DNA of 12,421 nucleotides from CAYJBH01 sp964371365 (GTDB lineage Bacteria; Bacillota; Clostridia; Oscillospirales; Ruminococcaceae), in contig CAYJMO010000064.1 in NCBI GenBank assembly GCA_964371365.1, positions 1-12,421 of the forward strand, read 5' to 3'. Below, piece after piece: positions 1-5,177 of the stretch (position 1 is its first letter; the number at the start of each line of letters is the position of its first letter). A program made the translations under genes and the position numbers. The notes under the pieces are model-generated. The model saw nothing but the letters and a program-made list of their open reading frames with translations, searched no databases and was not told where the DNA came from.

Positions 1-918
1 GTCCACATATACGGTGGTGCCGCCACCATCTTCACCAATTATAAGCGCAAAGCCGTTTGCGAAGATGCTATTGATTAAAAAACCTCCGAGGTTCATCATC
101 GGGGCGGGTGTTATCTTGATTACATCGCTTTCATAATATGCCCTATAACCGCCTATTTCGGTTATCGCCTTGATATATTGCGCATCGGTGTCGACAGCTC
201 CTGTTGCGATTGTATCGCCATCGTTGAACGAACCGTTTAACTTGGCATAGACCGTTGCGTTGGCACTAAGACCGCCTGCACCTATTTTAAAGTTTGTGAC
301 CTCATCATTTGCCGTGCCTATCTCAATGCCGTTAATGTTGCCATCGCCAATTTTTGCGGTGCCGGACACGGTGATGTTTTTATCGCCGGTTACCGGTGAA
401 TTAGTAGTGCCACCGCCGCCCCAAATGCTCATGGCAACGGTGCCGCCGGACACGGTGATGTTTGTGGCGCCGTCCACCGCAGTAGAATGTCCACCGCCGA
501 TAATATGTTGCACACTGCCGCCGGTCATTATGATGTTTGTATCGCCGGTGAGCTCGGTCACGCCGAGACCGGATTTAAATCCACCGTAGATGGTGTAACC
601 GCTCAAATCCGCATCGTCGGCAGGGGCGTTTGATATTCCGGCGGTGTTAGCAAGTGAAAATTCTCCACTATCTGCCACATCATTTTCATTGGTATCAATA
701 TATATTGTAGTACCCCCGGAAGTGCCCTCGGTGATAAGGATCGGTGTGCCGTTCGCATAAATTCTTTTGTCCGATTCGGATACGGTAGGGGCTTGTGCCG
801 CCGCCGCATGAACCGACTGCGGCAGAACCACTAACCCGAGCAGGACGATAAGCAACGTCAAAATCGACGCGACCTTTAAACCTCTGCCTATGTAATCAAT
901 CCTAAACTTGCAGTCCAT
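1..918 (-). CDS. secreted Gly-rich repeat surface protein, N-terminal part (runs off window)
   Basis: The frame from ATG at 918 is open for 306 codons to the window edge, so the C-terminus is missing. A GAGGTG ribosome binding site lies just upstream of the ATG. Residues 1-40 look like a Sec signal peptide: a basic start, a long hydrophobic core (about 16-32), and a likely cut after VHA near residue 38. Residues 120-190 hold about three imperfect repeats of the type (T/D)G-D/A-x-NI-x-V/M-SGG-x-V...GGG, as in Gly-rich extracellular beta-helix proteins; two copies share a 19-nt DNA repeat at 361-379 and 445-463. A second, longer repeat is visible: residues 53-75 (ANGTPILI...TTIYID) resemble 285-306 (ANGFALII...TTVYVD), 232 residues on, so a new domain copy starts at the edge. 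A DTNEND stretch (75-80) could bind calcium. Adhesin or S-layer-like role is inference; no catalytic motif is seen. Confidence 0.85.
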   Translation of the reverse strand, partial: MDCKFRIDYIGRGLKVASILTLLIVLLGLVVLPQSVHAAAAQAPTVSESDKRIYANGTPILITEGTSGGTTIYIDTNENDVADSGEFSLANTAGISNAPADDADLSGYTIYGGFKSGLGVTELTGDTNIIMTGGSVQHIIGGGHSTAVDGATNITVSGGTVAMSIWGGGGTTNSPVTGDKNITVSGTAKIGDGNINGIEIGTANDEVTNFKIGAGGLSANATVYAKLNGSFNDGDTIATGAVDTDAQYIKAITEIGGYRAYYESDVIKITPAPMMNLGGFLINSIFANGFALIIGEDGGGTTVYVD

Positions 919-962
919 CTTCACCTCGATAATATAATACAAAAATTATGATTTCGCTTTTT

Positions 963-991
963 ATTATAACAAAAAAAAAGGTGAAATGCAA
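963..991 (-). promoter_or_regulatory. putative sigma-A promoter of the surface protein gene
   Basis: On the minus strand the -10 box is TATAAT (963-968) and the -35 box TTGCAT (986-991), 17 bases apart. The predicted start of transcription lies about 40 bases before the ATG at 918. The -35 box matches consensus at three of six positions, but the -10 box is perfect and the spacing ideal. The spacer contains a long T run on the minus strand. Confidence 0.6.
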
Positions 992-1040
992 CACAAAATT
1001 GGTATTTGTGTTTGTAAAGGCGGATTACTGGCGGACTGCG

Positions 1041-1149
1041 ATGGGGGGCGCGTCTGCGAACTTGTTCGCAGTCCCATAAACAGACAAGAACCACGAGGGT
1101 TCTTGTCTGTTTATGGGGGTTTGAATGCTTTCAAACACGCGCCCCCCAC
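1041..1149 (-). repeat. four-way palindromic (cloverleaf/cruciform) element, copy 1
   Basis: Read on the minus strand, the element opens with GTGGGGGGCGCGT and closes with its near-complement (12 paired bases, 1042-1053 with 1137-1148). Inside are hairpin A (1119-1136, 7-bp stem GTTTGAA/TTCAAAC, loop AGCA), a long central hairpin (1073-1092 pairing with 1098-1117, 20 bp, 5-nt loop), and hairpin B (1054-1071, CTGCGAAC/GTTCGCAG). Three hairpins on a closing stem give a four-way junction with almost no unpaired bases. Copy 2 at 4970-5080 shares the closing stem, hairpin A except one loop base, and hairpin B exactly, but has a different central arm. It lies between the terminator of the DUF3048 operon and the promoter of the surface protein gene. 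No T-tract follows on either strand, so it is not a standard intrinsic terminator. No coding role is likely. Confidence 0.9.
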
Positions 1150-1170
1150 ATCATCAGGAGCACAAAACTC

Positions 1171-1227
1171 AAATAAAAACACCGATGGTCGTTCGTCCTC
1201 ATTCGGTGAGATTGAACGACCATCGGT
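1171..1227 (-). terminator. intrinsic terminator of the DUF3048 operon
   Basis: A perfect 14-bp stem (1181-1194 with 1214-1227; ACCGATGGTCGTTC on the minus strand) closes a 19-nt loop. On the minus strand it is followed by GTGTTTTTATTT, the expected U-tract. It begins 24 bases after the TAA of the third DUF3048 gene. A smaller hairpin (AGGTGT/ACACCT, 1234-1249) sits between the stop codon and the terminator. Confidence 0.85.
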
Positions 1228-1250
1228 AAGATTAGGTGTACACACACCTC

Positions 1251-2333
1251 TTAACTAATAGTTAGTGTCCCCTGCCGTGATTTTGCCACCATCGCGATAT
1301 AGGATTTGCCCTGCGCGACCGTTATCTCCTCACCGTCCTCGCCAAAGACCTTGAGTTGGTCGTCCGGGTCACCCTTTTGCCAGGTAATGTCGATGTACTT
1401 ACCGCCGTTAATATAAACACCCTCACCCTGTGTCAGCGCAAAGTTGGTGACATAGCCGTCCGGCTCGAGTGTCACATCGCAAAACAGGACAAATAGGTTA
1501 TCAAATGCAAGCTGTGCGTTATCAAGCACGTCTATTTGAGGCGCACCGTTATAATTCTTTTGGTACAGACCGGTCTCGCCGTTGTAGGCAAACTCAACAG
1601 CTGCCACGGTGGAAAATCGGAAGTTAATAAGGCTCGCAACCTTGCCGACTTCAATTACCTCGGTGTCATTCTCACTGAAATTAAACAGCGGATAATAGCC
1701 CCCCGTGGTCGGGATGGAATAGGAGGCTATGCCTGCGGCAATCTTTGTGCTGTCGGTATACCATGCATGTTGGTTGCCTGCCGTGTCCGCCCTCAGTGCA
1801 TCAAATTTAAAAGCAGTCTCACCGAGGTAGATTCCGTCTACGTTTTGATAGCCGAAATAGTTGAGCAGATCCTCTGCATAACTACTGGAACCGATGTTGA
1901 CAAGAATTGCGTTCTGTGCCATTGCAAGCTCGGCAAACTGACTGCGTACCGAGCGCACCGGACCGATTGCAGTGATGGCGTTCGGGTCGGAGAACAGTGC
2001 CATCAGACGTGTTATGCCTCCCTCCGTCTCCGCCTCATAAATCACATCGGCGAGCGATATACCGGTCTGGGGCAGTGCCGCTGTGATATTATCCACCATA
2101 ACCGCAATGGGGCGCGTTCCCTCTGTTTGAACCTCAACCGGTGCTCTGCCGGTCAGCGGATTGATGTCGTAGTTAACAATGTCCGGTGTCTCAAGCGATG
2201 CGGACGGTGCAGGTGGCGCCGATTCCTCTGAAACGGAGTCGGGAGTTATCTCGTCGGAGCAGGCGACAAAAAGGCAAAGCAAAGCTAAAAGCAGTATCGC
2301 TTTTAATGCTTTGCTCTGTCTTAGATAATTCAT
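1251..2333 (-). CDS. DUF3048 (YerB-like) lipoprotein, third of three
   Basis: This 360-residue protein starts at ATG 2333, with GAGGT four bases upstream, and ends in TAA. The signal peptide ends in a lipobox, LFVAC, with the lipidated Cys at residue 25; it should be anchored on the outer face of the membrane. A Pro/Ser/Glu-rich linker (about 30-55) leads into the DUF3048 fold. Family landmarks visible here are NPLTGR (58-63), RPIAVMVDN (74-82), TEGGITRL (103-110), GPVRSVR (124-130), HAWYTD (189-194), FDNLFVLF (277-284) and the C-terminal subdomain NGGKYIDITWQKG (309-321) plus SYIAMV (344-349). The Bacillus homologue YerB is of similar size. I know of no firmly established biochemical role for the family. 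The gene follows the second paralogue after 23 bases and is followed by the operon's terminator. Of the three it has the shortest linker and no Glu-Pro repeat. Confidence 0.93.
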   Translation of the reverse strand: MNYLRQSKALKAILLLALLCLFVACSDEITPDSVSEESAPPAPSASLETPDIVNYDINPLTGRAPVEVQTEGTRPIAVMVDNITAALPQTGISLADVIYEAETEGGITRLMALFSDPNAITAIGPVRSVRSQFAELAMAQNAILVNIGSSSYAEDLLNYFGYQNVDGIYLGETAFKFDALRADTAGNQHAWYTDSTKIAAGIASYSIPTTGGYYPLFNFSENDTEVIEVGKVASLINFRFSTVAAVEFAYNGETGLYQKNYNGAPQIDVLDNAQLAFDNLFVLFCDVTLEPDGYVTNFALTQGEGVYINGGKYIDITWQKGDPDDQLKVFGEDGEEITVAQGKSYIAMVAKSRQGTLTIS

Positions 2334-2356
2334 GTTACCTCAAATTGGACTATATA

Positions 2357-3544
2357 CTATTCTTCTTCGTTGTCGACCTCGTTAGCCGCCGCCTCTGCGT
2401 CAGCATTGACACCGGAGTCAAGAGAGGCATCACCTGAACCGATAATCTGCAATGTTTCATCATGCAATGCAAGGTCCGTTACTGCAACATATGTTGTGCC
2501 TACGTTTAATAGAACCGGTGTCTCGGTACCATCAAGTGTATATATCTCAAGAGGATGTGTCGGGCCGCCCTTACGCCATAATACACGTTGATAGTATCCG
2601 CCGTAGAAATAGTAGCCAACACCGCCGCTGGTCAGGTCAATCTCGACAAGAGGACTGGAACCGTCACCATGTGGGTCTACCTCGGTGTAGATTACAAGTA
2701 GGTTATCAAAGGCGAAAGGCTCGCCGTTATTTTCATCGATTATCGGGTTGCCGAACTGATGTTTTTCATATTTGCCGGTGGTGGAGTTATACTCAAAAAA
2801 TCCATCGTAGGAGGCGGAGAAGCTCCACGCAACCTGATTTGCACTGCCCTCACTCGGGACAACCGGCTCCTCATCATAATGCACAAATCCGTGTAGAGTT
2901 ATCGGGGCGGGTGGTTCGCCGGTGGTATTATAATTATCACTTGTCAAAGCCTCGGTTATGAGCTCTGCGTTGGTGTACTCGGTATCTTCATATATATATC
3001 CCGGGCGGTCGCGACGATAGGTTGACCCGTTGGGGCTGACATCGCCGTTATCCCAGTCATATATATTCAGCATCTCATCGGCAATTGGGCTGCTACCGTC
3101 ATGGAGATAGAGCGCATTGAGCGGCATCATAAACTGTACATGACCGTGACGAGCACTTCTAATAGGTCCTACCTCCGGTATTGTCGTATAATCGTCATAG
3201 ACGAGCATATATCGAGTGATACCACCCTCGGTTACCATCTCATAGCAGACCGATGCTGCGCTAAGCCCGGACTGTGGCAGGCTGGTGGTACGGTTGTTTA
3301 TCATAACCGCGAGGACACGTTGATCGATGGGGTAGTCAGCGGTCTTTTCCATGCCGGTCAAGGCACTGGCGTAGTATGGTTCCGGCTCCGGTTCCGGTTC
3401 CGGCTCCGGCTCGGAAGTAGGCTCCGAGTCGCTAACCGCACTGTCGGTCGGAGAGACCTCGCTCTCGGGTGCAGAATCAGAGCAGGAGACAAGCGTCGTC
3501 GCCGCTAAGATAAAACAAAGAATAAGTACCGATAATTTTTTCAT
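2357..3544 (-). CDS. DUF3048 (YerB-like) lipoprotein, second of three
   Basis: This 395-residue protein starts at ATG 3544, after an AAAGGAAAGG binding site about ten bases upstream, and ends in TAG. The lipobox is TLVSC with Cys 21. A Ser/Glu/Pro linker holds six uninterrupted Glu-Pro pairs (45-56), probably a stiff spacer reaching into the cell wall (inference). DUF3048 landmarks follow: VLAVMINN (77-84), TEGGITRYM (105-113), GPIRSAR (126-132), FDNLLVIY (279-286), YGGYYQRVLWRKGG (314-327) and TYVAVTDL (351-358). The usual H-x-W-Y/F-T-D motif of the two neighbours is replaced here by EDTEYTN (186-192). The last 25 residues form an extra acidic, Ala-rich tail absent from the paralogues. It lies 54 bases after the first paralogue and is presumably co-transcribed with it. 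Confidence 0.93.
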   Translation of the reverse strand: MKKLSVLILCFILAATTLVSCSDSAPESEVSPTDSAVSDSEPTSEPEPEPEPEPEPYYASALTGMEKTADYPIDQRVLAVMINNRTTSLPQSGLSAASVCYEMVTEGGITRYMLVYDDYTTIPEVGPIRSARHGHVQFMMPLNALYLHDGSSPIADEMLNIYDWDNGDVSPNGSTYRRDRPGYIYEDTEYTNAELITEALTSDNYNTTGEPPAPITLHGFVHYDEEPVVPSEGSANQVAWSFSASYDGFFEYNSTTGKYEKHQFGNPIIDENNGEPFAFDNLLVIYTEVDPHGDGSSPLVEIDLTSGGVGYYFYGGYYQRVLWRKGGPTHPLEIYTLDGTETPVLLNVGTTYVAVTDLALHDETLQIIGSGDASLDSGVNADAEAAANEVDNEEE

Positions 3545-3598
3545 AGATATAAAACCTTTCCTTTCCTGTCAAATGACTATAAACTATACCAAATTTTA

Positions 3599-4735
3599 CT
3601 ATTCTATTTCAAACTCACCAAAATGAGAGAGATCGACTACACCTACATAGCTAATGCCGGGATTAATCTCGATAGGGGTCTCATGCCCGTCCACCGAAAC
3701 TATGCGCAAATCGTCGCCTGCCGAACCTTTTTTCCAGTATACAGGTTCATATCTGCCGTCGGTAAAGTAATACCCAACGCCGCCGAATGCATAGGAGACA
3801 TTCGCGAGTATACCGTCGGCATAGGTGCCGATGGTGGTAAAGAGAATAAACAGATTATCAAATTCGAGCTGCTCTGCGGTGTTCTCATCAATCTGTGGTT
3901 CACCGTAGATAAATTTGTCGTACCGCCCACTCTCCTCATCATAGACAAAATGCGAGGTCGCGTAGTCGCTGAATTTGACCTGTATTTCGGTTGCCGGATG
4001 GTCGAGTGTTCGGGTCTCATCCGGTGGCAAAAAGTGAAAAATCGGGTCGGGCGGTTCTAAGATCGCCGTGTCGATGTTGTACTCCTGTGCAACTTTTTGT
4101 AGCATTTCGCCATCGGTAAACCAACAGTGTTCCTCCACGTCGATGCGCTCCTGTGAGAGTATATTTGCACGCTCTTCATCATACCAAACGACATCAGCGA
4201 ATTTATGACCGTCAATATCGCGGTTGTTGTACTGAAAAACTGCTAACATTTCATCCGCTGTCACGCTGGAACCGATATGGACATAAACAGGTTGATACGG
4301 CATCATGAGTTGGATAAACTGGTCACGTGCACTGCGCACCGGTCCGATGGTCGGCAGGTCAAAACCGCTGGAATATATCGCCATAAGACGCGTTATACCG
4401 CCCTCGGTCACCACCTCATAGATTATGTCCGCCTCGCTCAACCCTCTTTGCGGCAACGACTGGGAGACGTTGTTGACCATAATCGCTATCGCGCGCTCGT
4501 TTGGGTCATAGCTCTCATCCGCAACCATGCCGGTATAGGGATTTATTGTCAGCGGTTCCGGCTCAGGTTCCTCTACCGGCTCAGAGGTGGGCTGAGATGT
4601 CGATACATCGGGAATTTCCTCGACAGGAGGCTCACTCGTCGGTAGGCTGACGCTTTCCGGCTGTGTTTCGCATGCCGAAAAGAGCACTAATATTGAAATA
4701 AACATCACCAAAATGGTGTAGAATTTTTTTTTCAA
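3599..4735 (-). CDS. DUF3048 (YerB-like) lipoprotein, first of three
   Basis: This 378-residue protein starts at TTG 4735 (TTG-AAA-AAA-AAA) and ends in TAG. TTG is chosen because no in-frame ATG precedes the signal peptide and an AGGA site lies 11 bases upstream. The lipobox is LFSAC with Cys 22, followed by a Pro/Glu/Ser/Thr linker (about 24-62, ending in EPEPEP). DUF3048 landmarks are NPYTGM (65-70), RAIAIMVNN (81-89), TEGGITRLM (110-118), GPVRSARDQF (131-140), EHCWFTDG (202-209), FDNLFILF (292-299), TDGRYEPVYWKKG (325-337) and SYVGVVDL (362-369). It is the promoter-proximal gene of a three-gene tandem array that presumably arose by duplication. Its molecular role is unknown; the membrane-anchored extracytoplasmic location is well supported. 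Confidence 0.92.
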   Translation of the reverse strand: MKKKFYTILVMFISILVLFSACETQPESVSLPTSEPPVEEIPDVSTSQPTSEPVEEPEPEPLTINPYTGMVADESYDPNERAIAIMVNNVSQSLPQRGLSEADIIYEVVTEGGITRLMAIYSSGFDLPTIGPVRSARDQFIQLMMPYQPVYVHIGSSVTADEMLAVFQYNNRDIDGHKFADVVWYDEERANILSQERIDVEEHCWFTDGEMLQKVAQEYNIDTAILEPPDPIFHFLPPDETRTLDHPATEIQVKFSDYATSHFVYDEESGRYDKFIYGEPQIDENTAEQLEFDNLFILFTTIGTYADGILANVSYAFGGVGYYFTDGRYEPVYWKKGSAGDDLRIVSVDGHETPIEINPGISYVGVVDLSHFGEFEIE

Positions 4736-4796
4736 TTTATGACCATTCCTCGTATCCGGATTAACTCAATGCTACACAAAGCGCAATCCTTTCAGA

Positions 4797-4825
4797 ATTA
4801 TATCATGATAGATAGTTTTTGTCAA
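4797..4825 (-). promoter_or_regulatory. consensus sigma-A promoter of the DUF3048 operon
   Basis: On the minus strand the -35 box is TTGACA (4820-4825) and the -10 box TATAAT (4797-4802), spaced by exactly 17 bases, with TG one base before the -10 box (extended -10). All elements match the sigma-70/sigma-A consensus. The expected transcript start, near 4790, leaves a leader of about 55 nt before the TTG start at 4735. The first half of the spacer is shared with the promoter at 10683-10711. Confidence 0.85.
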
Positions 4826-4835
4826 TATCACGATA
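4801..4835. promoter_or_regulatory. pair of operator-like sites, TATCAYGATA, over the DUF3048 promoter
   Basis: Two 10-bp sites differ at one base: TATCATGATA (4801-4810, a perfect palindrome touching the -10 box) and TATCACGATA (4826-4835, just upstream of the -35 box). The second sits within a longer inverted repeat, AATATC-AC-GATATT (4824-4837). Their centres are 25 bp apart and they straddle the -35 box, as repressor sites often do. The region is AT-rich, so chance is possible; no regulator gene is in view. Confidence 0.35.
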
Positions 4836-4969
4836 TTATACTAAAACTGCCCTAAACTCCCGTGTTAAAGGTGTTTGAGGCAATTTGTGGCAAAATAGCG
4901 GTAATATTACAAAATTCTTTCAATTTGTGTCGGACCGCACCTCTGCCCGACCGGTGGGCGCGGTGCTAC
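4826..4969. other. intergenic stretch upstream of the DUF3048 promoter
   Basis: No gene is supported here. The stretch holds a second TATAAT on the minus strand (4835-4840) without a matching -35 box, a repeated CAATTTGTG (4881 and 4921), a 10-bp palindrome GTAATATTAC (4901-4910), and an imperfect GC-rich hairpin (GCACC 4937-4941 with GGTGC 4962-4966, inner GCCC/GGGC) lying directly beside the large palindromic element at 4970. Confidence 0.5.
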
Positions 4970-5080
4970 GTGGGGGGCGCGTGTTTGAAAGCCTTCAAAC
5001 CCCCAAATAGGAACAGGAGTGCCGACGGCGCTCCTGTTCCTATTTGGGGCTGCGAACAAGTTCGCAGACGCGCCCCCCAC
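4970..5080 (+). repeat. four-way palindromic (cloverleaf/cruciform) element, copy 2
   Basis: The element is a 111-nt palindromic assembly. The closing stem is a perfect 13 bp (4970-4982 with 5068-5080). Hairpin A is 4983-5000 (GTTTGAA/TTCAAAC, loop AGCC), the central hairpin pairs 5001-5019 with 5031-5049 (19 bp, and the 11-nt loop can add GCC/GGC pairs), and hairpin B is 5050-5067 (CTGCGAAC/GTTCGCAG). Parts abut with no unpaired linkers. Copy 1 reads the same way on the opposite strand, so the copies are inverted relative to each other. This copy lies 97 bases after the recG stop, before the DUF3048 promoter, in a place where no U-tract terminator is visible. No clear target-site duplication flanks it. 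It could be a non-autonomous mobile repeat, a protein-bound cruciform or a structured RNA; the sequence does not decide among these. Confidence 0.92.
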
Positions 5081-5177
5081 CTAAAGTCGGTCACAACATC
5101 CCCATCCGGTTCCTACATCCCGAATGTTGTGTAACACCTGTATCAAAGTGGCAAAGTCTTCCCCACTATTCACTAAA
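5081..5177. other. recG downstream region, weak hairpin only
   Basis: An 8-bp inverted repeat (CACAACAT 5092-5099 with ATGTTGTG 5124-5131, 24-nt loop) is the only structure seen. No T-tract follows it on the minus strand, so a normal intrinsic terminator for the recG operon is not evident. Confidence 0.4.

Noticed and set aside
986..1258. Plus-strand open frame of 90 codons between the surface protein and DUF3048 genes
   Set aside because: It reads straight through the palindromic element and the DUF3048 terminator, has no ribosome binding site of note and no protein-like composition.
1536..2231. Long plus-strand open frame (231 codons) opposite the third DUF3048 gene
   Set aside because: It is antisense to a clear family member, and its Cys/Arg-rich composition is typical of a shadow frame. 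Similar plus-strand frames opposite recG, fakA and the permeases were dismissed for the same reason.
4732..4746. Four-codon leader peptide (ATG at 4746, TGA overlapping the TTG start of the first DUF3048 gene)
   Set aside because: The AGGA site abuts the ATG with no spacing, so initiation there is unlikely; the same site fits the TTG start better.
4902..4910. TAATATTAC, identical to the nicking nonanucleotide of geminivirus-type rolling-circle origins, 60 bases from a cruciform
   Set aside because: It is not in the loop of a stem, no Rep gene is present, and a 9-mer match in AT-rich DNA is expected by chance at this scale.
4970..5080. Reading the palindromic elements as integron attC sites
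   Set aside because: attC sites also have a variable centre between conserved arms, but the required core GTTRRRY boxes and extrahelical-base pattern are not seen, and no cassette array or integrase is present.
4970..5080. Reading the palindromic elements as intrinsic terminators
   Set aside because: Neither copy is followed by a T-tract on either strand, and copy 1 sits beyond a separate, convincing terminator. Rho-dependent or structural effects remain possible.
1041..5080. A composite transposon carrying the DUF3048 genes
   Set aside because: There is no transposase, no clear target-site duplication at the outer or inner ends, and the cargo looks native in base composition and promoter style.
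4862..5134. Plus-strand open frame of 90 codons upstream of the DUF3048 operon
   Set aside because: It crosses the second palindromic element; its sequence follows from the inverted repeats and shows no domain or conserved motif.
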